Of a DNA stretch of 64,000 bases, positions 44,841-53,887 are shown in pieces. The position numbers and the translations under genes are program-made. A model generated the notes under the pieces. That model had not been told where the DNA came from and made no database searches. It saw only the letters and a list, made by a program, of their open reading frames with translations. Numbering within the stretch: the stretch's first letter is position 1; every line of letters begins with the position of its first letter. The DNA is from Dinghuibacter silviterrae (lineage in GTDB: Bacteria > Bacteroidota > Bacteroidia > Chitinophagales > Chitinophagaceae), in NCBI RefSeq assembly GCF_004366355.1, contig NZ_SODV01000001.1:3534001-3598000 (forward strand), given 5' to 3'.

Positions 44841-45983
44841 ATGTACAAATATCTTTTGTTATTCCTGGCTTTGCTGGCGCTTTCCTGTAAGAAGTGGCCG
44901 TTCCTGAAGAACAACGAGGGGCCGTCGCCCAGCAGCAGCATCCTCGCGTATACCATTCCACAGATCTTTGTTACCAAAGACTATACTGTTGGTGCGTTTT
45001 ATTACAACAACACGACTTTCAACCCGGCGGTGAAGCGCGTGCCCGTCGTCGGGCCTTACAACATGCCGGTGTCTCCTGCGATCATGACCACGCACATCGC
45101 GCAGGCACAACGGGCGGGTATCGACTACTTCCTGTTTGCCTACCGGTCGCCTACCAAGGACACGGCCAACTGGCATCATGATTCCACGCTGGTGCAGACC
45201 TTTGTGAACGTCAATTCGTCTATGAAGTTCGCGCTTGCTTATAATTTGAACGCCGGTGCGCTGGGCATCAGCAACACCAAACCCCTGGAAAGTCAGCCCA
45301 CGGCGCTGGCTAATTTTTTAGCGGATTTTGTTAGGGCCGCTTCGGCGTTTATGAACAACCCGAACTACATGAAGGTGAACGGCAAAACGCTCTTGTACAT
45401 TGAGGCCGCCGAAAATATGTATTCCAACAACAATATTGCGATCTACGATTCCATCCGGAATCACTTGTCTGCTTTGGGCTTCGCGATGTACCTCGTCGGT
45501 ATGCAGGATCCCTGGTCGCCCCCCGCCCGGTACATCGACCGTTTCGAGGGCTGCGTCGACGCCATCTATCACAACAGCCTCAGCGGAAACGCCGGCCTGA
45601 CCTCCTGGGACCGCTGGTACGTGCTGCCCCAGGCCATGGACCAAAACTGGGAATACTCCAGGGCCTACTTCCGCGACAGCATGGGCGGGATCAATTATAT
45701 CCCCGACATCAGCCCCGCCTGCGACCCGACCATCACCACCCCCTCCAGCACCAACCCCGTCTATCCCCGGACCGACAGCGGCGCGCTGTTCCGCCAGCTT
45801 TGCAACGTGGCCAAGATGAATGCCGATACCATCCCCGGCGGGATCAGGATGGTATTGATCGATTCCTGGAATCAGTGGCAGTATGATATGCAACTGGAGC
45901 CGGATACAACGAATACGCACGGCGTAAAGCCCTATGGGGAGTCCTACTTGGATATTGTGCGGCAGGAATTTAAAACGAAGTAA
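44841..45983 (+). CDS. GH99/GH71-like (WbsX-type) lipoprotein
   Basis: 380 residues. The lipobox is LLLFLALLALSCKK. The fold marks are VGAFYYNNTTF at the start, IAQAQRAGIDYFLFAYRSPT, NGKTLLYIEAAENM and a late IDSWNQWQYDMQLEP. These match the GH99-like/WbsX alpha/beta barrel seen in glycan loci. Related GH99 enzymes cleave alpha-mannosyl linkages, but specificity here cannot be told. The stop overlaps the GH2 start (TAATG), so this is one operon. Confidence 0.75.
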   Translation: MYKYLLLFLALLALSCKKWPFLKNNEGPSPSSSILAYTIPQIFVTKDYTVGAFYYNNTTFNPAVKRVPVVGPYNMPVSPAIMTTHIAQAQRAGIDYFLFAYRSPTKDTANWHHDSTLVQTFVNVNSSMKFALAYNLNAGALGISNTKPLESQPTALANFLADFVRAASAFMNNPNYMKVNGKTLLYIEAAENMYSNNNIAIYDSIRNHLSALGFAMYLVGMQDPWSPPARYIDRFEGCVDAIYHNSLSGNAGLTSWDRWYVLPQAMDQNWEYSRAYFRDSMGGINYIPDISPACDPTITTPSSTNPVYPRTDSGALFRQLCNVAKMNADTIPGGIRMVLIDSWNQWQYDMQLEPDTTNTHGVKPYGESYLDIVRQEFKTK

Positions 45984-48900
45984 TGATGTATAGACTGGTT
46001 TTATGGGTGTGCTTGTTGCCTTTGTCTCTTGCGGCCCAGCAGATGGACGTGCGTTCTGTTATTGGTCGGGGGCTTTGTACCGTTACCGACGGAGTGTTGC
46101 GGACAAAGGATGCGTATGCTTGTTTTGGGGATACTGCCTGGAGGGATTATCAGTTTAGCTTTCGGGCATCCGGCGTGGGCTCCGTGGTGCCCGCCGGTGC
46201 CGTCCATATTTGCGCCGGGTTCCGCGCCCGGAACAGGGACGATCGCTACGTCTTCGGGCTAAAGGGTGGGCGCTTTAACGCGCTCTACCTGGAACGCCTT
46301 GGGTTTATGGGGACCGACGACTACCTGGCGCTACGGCCGCTGGAGTTCCCGGTGACACCGGGGACCTGGTACCGGTTCCGGGTCCAGGTGCTGGGTGACC
46401 GCATCCGGATTTTTCTCGGGGACGAGACCCTGCCGCGCATCGACGTCCGGGATCCGAACACGGGGCTTTGTCCCAATGGGCAGGTGACCCTGGGGGGAAG
46501 CTATATTCCTACGGAGTATGCGGGCCTGGAGGTGCAGCCGTTGACGGCTATGCCGGGGCGGGTACGCGAAGGGGAGGCTTCCGCGGCCAAACGGCGCCGC
46601 CTGGAGCGGGCCGCTTTCCAGCCCGTGCGGGTCTCTTCTATTGGGGCTGGCCGCACGGAGGTCTCGCTGGACGGGAACTGGTTGTTCGAGCCGGGGTACG
46701 AGCTGCCCGACGCCGAAGAGGCCACTTCGGTGACCCGCTCCGACCAGGGCTGGCACGTGCTTCACGTCCCGGACTTCTGGAACCCCAGCCGCGTATGGCT
46801 GCACGGGGAGAAATACAAAGACGACAGCAAAGGCGCCTCGGACAAATATTATCAGCAGGAGATTGACCGGTGCGAAGCCTATACCTTCGACTATAAACGG
46901 ACCGACATCGGCTGGTACCGGCAGTGGATCGAGCTGCCGAAGAGTGTTGCCGGCAAGCATATCGAATTGTCTTTCGACGCCGTATCAAAGGTCGCAGAGG
47001 TCTGGGTGAACGGACAGGCAGCCGGCAGCCATATCGGCATGTTCGGGAACTTTACCCTCGACGTATCCAGTTTGCTCCATCCCGGTAAAAACCTTGTGAC
47101 GGTAAAGGTCCTCAAGGAATATGTACAGGACATAAAGGATGCGGATAAGGTGGCGGATGTGGCCGTCACGGTGGAAGTAACGCAGCGGATGATCAAGGAC
47201 CTTGCGCACGGTTTTTTTGTCGACGATCCCGCGGGGATCTGGCAGCCCGTAAAGCTTACCATCACGGACCCCCTGCATATTTCGGATGTGTTTATCAAAC
47301 CGGGGTTGACGGGAGCGGATATGGAGGTGACGGTCCGCAATGATGGACCCAAGGATAAAACTTTTGCCCTGCGGACGGCGATTGATTCCCTTTATACCGG
47401 GTTGTCGGTCCCTAACCAAACGATCAAAGCGTGGGATTCCGTCACCCTGCGGTATGCCGTCGAGGGGCTACACCCCCGGCTCTGGTCCCCGGAGGACCCC
47501 CAGTTGTACAACTTCCGTTTTTCCACCGGTTCGGACACGGTCACCGTGTGTTCCGGGTTCCGGACCTTCGAGGCGCGTGATGGATTTTTCTACCTCAACG
47601 GCCACCGGTACTGGCTAAGGGGCGCCAACCAAACCGCGATGCCCCTGGGGCCCAACGATGGCCGGCTGGCAGACCGGTTTTGCCAGTTGATGCACGACGC
47701 CCACCTCAACGCAACGAGGACCCATACCGTCCCCTTTACCGAAACCTGGCTGGAGGCCGCCGATAGGGTAGGGCTGGGCGTAAGCTACGAAGGCACCTGG
47801 CCCTGGCTGATGATCGAAAGCACCATGCCCTCCCAGACATTGATCGATCTTTGGGCGCGGGAGTTCCTCGACTTGTTGCACAAATACCGCAACCACCCCT
47901 CCCTGTTGCTGTGGACCGTCAACAATGAAATGAAGTTCTACGACAACGACCCCGACATCGAGCGCGCGAAGCTGAAGATGCGGATCATTTCCGCGGTGGT
48001 CAAACGCATGCGTCAAATCGATCCGACACGACCGGTCGTCTTCGATTCCAACTACCATCGCGGCAAACGTTTCGGCGCCGGCTTTTTCAAGGAGGTTGAC
48101 GACGGCGATGTGGACGACATCCACATGTACCCCAACTGGTACGACAACTCCATCTTTGACCAGTTCAAGGGCGAGTTCCAGGCCAGGTATAAAAATGAGG
48201 GCAGACCCCTGATCAGCCAGGAAATGTCCACCGGCTACTCCAACAACGAAACCGGCCACCCCGTGCGTTTCTACACCTTTGTCCACCAGACGCCCCAGGC
48301 GCTGGTCGGCAAGTACGCCTATGACTATGCGGACCCCTCCCTGTTTTTAACCACGCACGCCTTTATCACCAAAGAGCTCGCCGAAGCCTTCCGGCGCACC
48401 GACAGCCTGGCGTCCGGCACCCTCCACTTCGCAGCCATCACCTGGTTCCGGAATGTCTATTCCGCCGACAGCATCCAGCCATACCCCGTGTATTACGCGA
48501 TGCAAAAAGCGATGCAGCCCCTGCTGGTGTCGGGGGAGCTTTGGGGGAGGCACTTTTATGGCGGGGCGCGGTTGCCCGTCAGGGTGTGTGTGGTGAATGA
48601 TCAGGATGATCGTGTGCTTGCTGAGCCTTCGACTTTGCAGTGGAGCATCGAAAGCGTTGCCGGGCCGGCTTCCGGCGGCGAACCGCGGGTGCTCGCCTCC
48701 GGGTCCGAGTCCCTCGGGTCCGTGCCCTACTACGGGCGCCGGTGGCTCTCGCCGGAGGTCACCCTTCCGACCGTCAGCGGGCGCGTGGACGCGCGACTGG
48801 TGCTCAAAATCGTCCGGGACGGGCGAGTGTTGTCCTCCAACGATTATGCGATCGTATTGGGCGGTCGGTCCTGGGCCGCGGGAACAGCCGGATCGAAGTC

Positions 48901-49528
48901 CCCGGCGCCGGTGTCCATCCTCGATTATAGCGGCCGGTTGTCCGGGGTTTTGGATACGCTTGGTATTCCTTACCATCGATACACGACCCTGACCGACGCC
49001 TTGTCTTCGTCCGGCCCCCTGATGCTTGCCGGGCTGAACCCGGGTGATGACCCGGCGCGCATAAGGGCGTTCGTATCCGGGGGAGGCCGGGTGCTCGTGC
49101 TGAACCCGGGTAGCCTGGCGGCTTCGTTATATCCGCGTTACATAAAGGGGGTATTGGATAGCAAAGGCGAGATCATGAACATGGATATACCGGAGTCTCC
49201 CCTGTTCGACGGTCTGGAACCCCTGGACCTCCGGTATTTTAACGACAACCTGCGGGAATCGCCCTCCGTCTGTGCAGGGGCCTTCCAGATCAACCGCGGG
49301 GCGGGGCTTGAGGCGCCGCTTTCTTATACGCGCGTACACGGTTACCTGCAAGGCGACATAGCGCAACGTGAAGCGAAACTGGAAACGTTGAGGGGTTTTC
49401 CGGTCGTCCTGATCCGGGATAAAGGAGGCGCGATCCTTTCGGAAGTGCTGTATGAGAAGGCGGTGACCGATCCTGTGGCCGGGAGGCTGCTGGGGAATAT
49501 GATCAAAATGTTGCAGACCGGATTTTAA
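45983..49528 (+). CDS. Multi-domain GH2 glycoside hydrolase
   Basis: 1181 residues. A signal peptide (LVLWVCLLPLSLAAQQ) precedes an N-terminal concanavalin-like domain (about 20-190, ending AGLEVQPL). The GH2 sugar-binding domain follows (about 225-400, DIGWYRQWIELPKSVAGKHI), then an immunoglobulin-like domain and the TIM barrel (about 530-830). The acid/base is Glu649 in TVNNEM and the nucleophile is Glu747 in ISQEMSTGY. The last 200 residues (about 975-1181) resemble a class I glutamine-amidotransferase-like fold (RIRAFVSGGGRVLVLNPG), as in some galactosidases. It probably cleaves beta-linked sugars taken in with SusC3/D3. Two adjacent ATGs open the gene. Confidence 0.9.
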   Translation: MMYRLVLWVCLLPLSLAAQQMDVRSVIGRGLCTVTDGVLRTKDAYACFGDTAWRDYQFSFRASGVGSVVPAGAVHICAGFRARNRDDRYVFGLKGGRFNALYLERLGFMGTDDYLALRPLEFPVTPGTWYRFRVQVLGDRIRIFLGDETLPRIDVRDPNTGLCPNGQVTLGGSYIPTEYAGLEVQPLTAMPGRVREGEASAAKRRRLERAAFQPVRVSSIGAGRTEVSLDGNWLFEPGYELPDAEEATSVTRSDQGWHVLHVPDFWNPSRVWLHGEKYKDDSKGASDKYYQQEIDRCEAYTFDYKRTDIGWYRQWIELPKSVAGKHIELSFDAVSKVAEVWVNGQAAGSHIGMFGNFTLDVSSLLHPGKNLVTVKVLKEYVQDIKDADKVADVAVTVEVTQRMIKDLAHGFFVDDPAGIWQPVKLTITDPLHISDVFIKPGLTGADMEVTVRNDGPKDKTFALRTAIDSLYTGLSVPNQTIKAWDSVTLRYAVEGLHPRLWSPEDPQLYNFRFSTGSDTVTVCSGFRTFEARDGFFYLNGHRYWLRGANQTAMPLGPNDGRLADRFCQLMHDAHLNATRTHTVPFTETWLEAADRVGLGVSYEGTWPWLMIESTMPSQTLIDLWAREFLDLLHKYRNHPSLLLWTVNNEMKFYDNDPDIERAKLKMRIISAVVKRMRQIDPTRPVVFDSNYHRGKRFGAGFFKEVDDGDVDDIHMYPNWYDNSIFDQFKGEFQARYKNEGRPLISQEMSTGYSNNETGHPVRFYTFVHQTPQALVGKYAYDYADPSLFLTTHAFITKELAEAFRRTDSLASGTLHFAAITWFRNVYSADSIQPYPVYYAMQKAMQPLLVSGELWGRHFYGGARLPVRVCVVNDQDDRVLAEPSTLQWSIESVAGPASGGEPRVLASGSESLGSVPYYGRRWLSPEVTLPTVSGRVDARLVLKIVRDGRVLSSNDYAIVLGGRSWAAGTAGSKSPAPVSILDYSGRLSGVLDTLGIPYHRYTTLTDALSSSGPLMLAGLNPGDDPARIRAFVSGGGRVLVLNPGSLAASLYPRYIKGVLDSKGEIMNMDIPESPLFDGLEPLDLRYFNDNLRESPSVCAGAFQINRGAGLEAPLSYTRVHGYLQGDIAQREAKLETLRGFPVVLIRDKGGAILSEVLYEKAVTDPVAGRLLGNMIKMLQTGF

Positions 49529-49595
49529 CCTTGATGGGGCATTGATGACCATTGCCTGGTTGTCCAGCCCCACCGGGAAGGTTTTTCAGCGCCTT

Positions 49596-49660
49596 AAATT
49601 GGCATCAACTTATAGCTTGACATTAGGGGGTATTGTCAATGTATAGCTTGACGCCAATTT
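49596..49660. repeat. Compound direct and inverted repeat between converging genes
   Basis: AAATTGGCATCAA (49596-49608) and TTGACGCCAATTT (49648-49660) are inverted copies matching at 12 of 13 positions. Inside them TATAGCTTGAC occurs twice in direct order (49611-49621 and 49642-49652), 31 bases apart. A further short inverted pair TACCC-TCT-GGGTA follows at about 49674-49686. The stretch 49529-49725 holds no gene. It may end both converging transcripts or be the scar of a lost element. Confidence 0.6.
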
Positions 49661-49725
49661 GGGGCGATGAAAATACCCTCTGGGTAGGTGCTCCACGACG
49701 ATTGAGCCGCTGCCGGATCGCACCA

Positions 49726-51222
49726 CTATGGCCCCGCCACCGCGCTCACCTGCCCACTATTCACACTCTCTCCTCCATTGATATGCCCGGAGGTGACGAC
49801 ATAGTAATACGTGGTACCCGGTGTCAGCCCGGTATCGGTATACCCGCTTCCCGTAACACCGGCGGCCACGGTGGTGTAGGGGCCGCCGTTCGTAGTGGAG
49901 CGCTTGAGGTTATAGCAGGGGGCGTCCGTCACCGCCGACCAGTTGACCTGGATGGAGGCGCCTGCGAGCGCGTGGGGCGTCAGGCTCGTGGGGGGCGTCA
50001 GCACCGGCGGCGTGGGCCGTGTGGCGGTCAGCGCGATTTGTTTGCGGAACATTTTGGCGCCGTCCCCGCTGACGCGCATGTAATAGTCGGCCGAACAGGC
50101 GGTGCCGTCTTCGTTCAGACCGAGGATATTGGTGCCGGAGGGGACGGCAGCGGTGGTTTCGGCCGTAGCGACGATCTGGTTGCCTTCTCCGAATTCGTCG
50201 AACATGGAAATATAGAGACCTTGCGCCCCGGCCCTGGTTGTATTATAGAAGTTCCGCCAAAGGAGGTCTCCATGCACCCGCTGGTGCATCGAAAGGTCCC
50301 CCGGGAGGACGCAAGGCTGGTAGTCAATGCCGTTGCTGACGCAATCGGCTTCATCGGGCACCATGAACGTATTGTATACGTTGTCTGCGTCCGAAACACT
50401 GCCAATGGCGCCGATGAGCCAGGGCGAAAGCATATTGAAAGAATGATAGACTGAGAGGAACCCGGACCGGGAGCCGCCCGTACCCGTCCTCCATTCCCGG
50501 GGGACGCCCCCGATCACATAACAGCCTTGTCCCTTGAAAAAATTGATCACGTCCTGGCAGGCGGCCGCCGTAAAATTGTGGTTGGCATCGTTGAACCCGA
50601 AACCCCAGATACAAACGACGGGTTTTCCATTCTGGTGGGCGTAGGCGCTGGAGGAAGTATAGGCGCTCATCTTGCCGGTCCAGTCGGTTTTGATCTCCGT
50701 TTCCATATTGGTCCACCCGGTCACGTCATACATGATGTAAAACTTACGCCCGTAAGTTTGCGCGGCCGTTTGGACCTTGGCCGTGATCCCGTCCCGGATA
50801 GGTCCTTCGGGGCTGTTGGGGTTGAACCGCTGGAGGGCGGCACCGTCAAGACCGTTTTGCTGCATCCATAGGAACTGGGTGTTGATGGTGGATTGGTCCC
50901 AGTCGGAGAAAAGGGTGGAGGGCTGACCATCGTTCAATGGACTATAGACAGAGGGGTATCCATTTGTATACTGGCGCATATCCGGCCAGGCCTTATAGTT
51001 GGGATCCACCGAACCCGGCCAGTGCCACCAGCCGTTCCAGGGGGAGCCGTCGCCGGGGGCGGCAAACCAGGCCTGGTAGCCGACGGTGACTTTGCCCACC
51101 ACGTCTCCCGGTCCGGAAACGGAGAGGGCGCCATTACCGGCCTGGTTGGCTGTTGAATGTTTGGCACAATGGGCGGTCAACAGAAGTATGACCGGTAAGC
51201 TAAGCATCGTTTTATATTTCAT
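49726..51222 (-). CDS. GH71/GH99-like lipoprotein with C-terminal FN3 domain
   Basis: 498 residues. The lipobox is LPVILLLTAHCAK. The catalytic-type barrel (about 35-400) contains KVTVGYQAWFAAPGDGSPWN, FLWMQQNGLDGAALQRFNPN, KFYIMYDVTGW and a late LYISMFDEFGEGNQI. These fit GH71/99-like proteins often labelled xylosidase/arabinosidase in this phylum. A fibronectin type III domain follows (about 410-495, SIQVNWSAVTDAPCYNLKRS and LTPGTTYYYVV). It is convergent with the GH2 gene and probably serves the same locus, though transcribed on its own. Confidence 0.78.
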   Translation of the reverse strand: MKYKTMLSLPVILLLTAHCAKHSTANQAGNGALSVSGPGDVVGKVTVGYQAWFAAPGDGSPWNGWWHWPGSVDPNYKAWPDMRQYTNGYPSVYSPLNDGQPSTLFSDWDQSTINTQFLWMQQNGLDGAALQRFNPNSPEGPIRDGITAKVQTAAQTYGRKFYIMYDVTGWTNMETEIKTDWTGKMSAYTSSSAYAHQNGKPVVCIWGFGFNDANHNFTAAACQDVINFFKGQGCYVIGGVPREWRTGTGGSRSGFLSVYHSFNMLSPWLIGAIGSVSDADNVYNTFMVPDEADCVSNGIDYQPCVLPGDLSMHQRVHGDLLWRNFYNTTRAGAQGLYISMFDEFGEGNQIVATAETTAAVPSGTNILGLNEDGTACSADYYMRVSGDGAKMFRKQIALTATRPTPPVLTPPTSLTPHALAGASIQVNWSAVTDAPCYNLKRSTTNGGPYTTVAAGVTGSGYTDTGLTPGTTYYYVVTSGHINGGESVNSGQVSAVAGP

Positions 51223-51547
51223 AAGGCATAATGTAGTCAGCTCACCTTAATAGGGGACCTAATTTTTATATAATTAATGTTGTTTTGTAAAAAAAAGTTT
51301 ATATATTGAACTACCATTTGAAACCCGTACGATTATGAAACAGACCTTTGCTTTCCTCCCAAATCTTTCTCCCCCTGCCCCTGACGGGGTTTTCCCAAGA
51401 CACACCACCCATCGTTTCCCATAGCCGGGACGCGAAGATCGATTTTCCGAACCTTTGACCAGGTGACCGGCCAGGCAACGGGCGGCGCATGCTTGCCCGG
51501 GAACCGGGTGGCCTCCCCGTGCCCTTTCGGACTGCTTAACCTCCCCT
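51223..51547 (+). other. Gene-poor 325-bp spacer upstream of the Rhs-like cluster
   Basis: Its left 80 bases are AT-rich and may hold promoters for both directions. A TACCATTTG at 51312-51320 is close to a -7 element. The middle holds a short decayed reading frame (separate entry). The right 90 bases show nothing I can name. The real promoter of the five-gene cluster is probably the AT-rich part, giving a leader of about 200 bases. Confidence 0.5.
51335..51459 (+). pseudogene. Decayed start of a secreted-protein gene
   Basis: ATG at 51335 opens MKQTFAFLPNLSPPAP and stops at 51422-51424. Shifting one frame gives a better signal-peptide end, FLPLPLTGFSQDTPPIV, that runs to a stop at 51457-51459. 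The two halves together look like a frameshifted exported-protein N-terminus cut off after about 40 residues. It is too short to name. Confidence 0.35.
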
Positions 51548-53875
51548 ATGCGAAAATGGCTATCCATTGTCTTGTTGTGTTGCCTCCACTGCGTTGGAGC
51601 GCTGGGAGGGGATTTTCGCTGGGCAAGGGACACGACCATCCTGGTCAGGGACACGGTGGGACCGCCGGACTCGGCAACGGTCTTTGTCCTGTCCTATAGC
51701 CGCGGTTCCTGCAAGACGTCGATCTGTACCATGGACAGCTACCCCACGCATTATTCACCGATCGAGCCGGAAAAAAATCCACCTGTCACCGTGATCGCCA
51801 TGAAAACAAAAACACTACATCGTTATCCACACGGGGATTTTACCTACGATTACTCGCTTCATTCCTCCCCGGACACGTCTTACCCGGGCAGCAGCTTCGT
51901 ACAGCACCAGGTGACCGCCAACGTCAGCACGACCCTCCTGGACAAATACCCCGTTCTTTTTCATGCAGGGGTTTTCCAGACGAACATACCCTACATCAAC
52001 AATTACATAGACGCCAACGTCCAGTTCGACCGTCGGACCTACGGGTCTTCCCTGCTCAACCAGGAAGAGAACCGGATCCTGGGGCGGATCCGGGGGGACG
52101 AGCAAAAGGACAGCCTTTTGTACGCCTCTTCGGTCAGCCGGTACAACAGCAACCAGTCGCTGTACGGTTGGTTGAATTCGGACAAACAGGTGCAGCAACT
52201 GATCAGCAGCGCCAACGTGTTGAAACAGGATTCCCTGCAAGGGGATTCCGCAGCGAATGGCGCGCTGGCGCAATTGCGCGGGATGACACCCAACATGCCG
52301 TCGGCTTCCGTCGCGCAGGCGCTGTCAGCGCCCGCGGTGCCAAAGCCGGGCCTCCAGGATACGTCGAAGCTGAACAGTCCGGACACCAGCGCCGTGCAAA
52401 ATGCTATCGCCTTCATCCAGGAATATGATGGCAAGCTCTCCGCATGGCAAAAATCCCTCAAATCCCAGGACTCCCTTCAACACCAGTTCGACAGCTCCCG
52501 GAACGCCCTCCAGGCCCGCAAGGACTCAGTAGACAAATTGTCGAACGCGGGCGACCTGAATGGCTTGAAAAAGATGTACCCCGATAGCTCCAAAGGTGGC
52601 GGCAGCTGGCTGCTGGGCATCCGCCAGGCCTCCATCGGCAGGAGCAGTGTGAACTATACCGAACTGTCCGCCAAAAACATCAGCGTTCTGGGGGTGAACG
52701 TGGAATACTGCCGCCACTACTATGCTGCCTTTGCCGCGGGGAAAATCGACTTCCGCTACCTGGACTTCCTGACGGGAACGTCTTCGCCCAACCAATATGT
52801 AATCCTTGGTCGGTTCGGTGTGGGCGAACCGGAACACAAACACCTTTACTTCACCGTATACACGGGTACCAAACAGACCTCGTATGTGAACACGAGCGGC
52901 GCGCCCGACGTCAACCACCTCACGGGAATCACCCTGGAAGGACGCTTTCCGATTGACAGGAATACGTACGTTACCGCCGAGGTGGCAAAGTCGTCTTACC
53001 CCCAGTACATCGCCACCGGCGCCGCATCGGGTAAGATGTTAAGCTTTGGAGATCGCGCCAACGAGGCCTATTCCCTTCAATTTTTCAGTTATATCCCCTG
53101 GTCCGACACCCATATCTACGGGATGTACAACCGGATGGGGGTATACTTCCAGTGTTTCAACCTCTTTAACAATAATGCAAATACCAGCACCTGGCAGGCC
53201 AGGGTGGATCAATATTTTTGGAGGAAAAGGGTGGTGGTGAACGCGTCCGTCAAGCGCGACGACTATTCGACCCCTTTTGTTGTCAACAATTACGACAGCA
53301 AATCGGTCTTTTATTCCCTCCAGGCATCGCTGAGGTTACCAAAGCTGCCCGTCTTTACAGCGGGATTCCTGCCCTGTTCCCAACTCACCAGCGTCAATGG
53401 CCAACTGGTGGAAAACCGGTTTTATACCCTGATGGGCTCCGCTACCTACGCCTACAAATTGCGCAGCCTGCTCATGACTTCTTCGCTGGTATATACCCGG
53501 TATTTCAACAGCAGCAACCAGGCCGGCTTCTTGTTCTACGACGCCCAAAGCTGGTTTTTTAATCAAACCATCCTCTTACACAACCTGACGCTGAGTGGAT
53601 CGGCCACCCTTACCAAAAGCCCGGGCTACACCCTGTTGTCCGCGGGCCCCGGTGTGCAGTGGCGGATCAGCCCGGTCATATCGGCGGGAGGCGGCATCAA
53701 ATACAACAGCCTGAACGGGACGCCCGAACCCTTAGGCTACAACGGCAATGTCAGCTGGCAGATGAAGCGCCTCGGCAGGCTCGCGCTGTCCTACGAACGG
53801 GGGTATCTGCCCAGCCCCAGCGGGCGGCTGTTCCAAAACGACTGGGGGCGGGCGACGTACACAAAAACATTTTAA
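51548..53875 (+). CDS. Outer-membrane beta-barrel with internal coiled-coil
   Basis: 775 residues. Signal peptide MRKWLSIVLLCCLHCVGALG. Residues about 85-200 are beta-rich, and about 200-345 are helical and Ser/Gln/Lys-rich with coiled-coil character (AWQKSLKSQDSLQHQFDSSR). From about 355 on the protein has alternating amphipathic strands with aromatic girdles (HYYAAFAAGKIDFRYLDFL, YSLQASLRLPKLPVF). It ends TKTF, the terminal Phe expected of BAM-assembled barrels. Family not recognised. First of the five-gene export cluster, 12 bases before the next gene. It could be a pore or surface anchor for the giant protein (inference). Confidence 0.75.
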   Translation: MRKWLSIVLLCCLHCVGALGGDFRWARDTTILVRDTVGPPDSATVFVLSYSRGSCKTSICTMDSYPTHYSPIEPEKNPPVTVIAMKTKTLHRYPHGDFTYDYSLHSSPDTSYPGSSFVQHQVTANVSTTLLDKYPVLFHAGVFQTNIPYINNYIDANVQFDRRTYGSSLLNQEENRILGRIRGDEQKDSLLYASSVSRYNSNQSLYGWLNSDKQVQQLISSANVLKQDSLQGDSAANGALAQLRGMTPNMPSASVAQALSAPAVPKPGLQDTSKLNSPDTSAVQNAIAFIQEYDGKLSAWQKSLKSQDSLQHQFDSSRNALQARKDSVDKLSNAGDLNGLKKMYPDSSKGGGSWLLGIRQASIGRSSVNYTELSAKNISVLGVNVEYCRHYYAAFAAGKIDFRYLDFLTGTSSPNQYVILGRFGVGEPEHKHLYFTVYTGTKQTSYVNTSGAPDVNHLTGITLEGRFPIDRNTYVTAEVAKSSYPQYIATGAASGKMLSFGDRANEAYSLQFFSYIPWSDTHIYGMYNRMGVYFQCFNLFNNNANTSTWQARVDQYFWRKRVVVNASVKRDDYSTPFVVNNYDSKSVFYSLQASLRLPKLPVFTAGFLPCSQLTSVNGQLVENRFYTLMGSATYAYKLRSLLMTSSLVYTRYFNSSNQAGFLFYDAQSWFFNQTILLHNLTLSGSATLTKSPGYTLLSAGPGVQWRISPVISAGGGIKYNSLNGTPEPLGYNGNVSWQMKRLGRLALSYERGYLPSPSGRLFQNDWGRATYTKTF

Positions 53876-53887
53876 AAGTATTGGCAA

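Noticed and set aside
43013-44977. A 654-codon open frame on the minus strand, antisense to SusD3
   Set aside because: SusD3 on the plus strand has a lipobox, conserved family motifs and tight operon spacing. The antisense product has no signal or known motif; GC-rich third positions make such frames common here.
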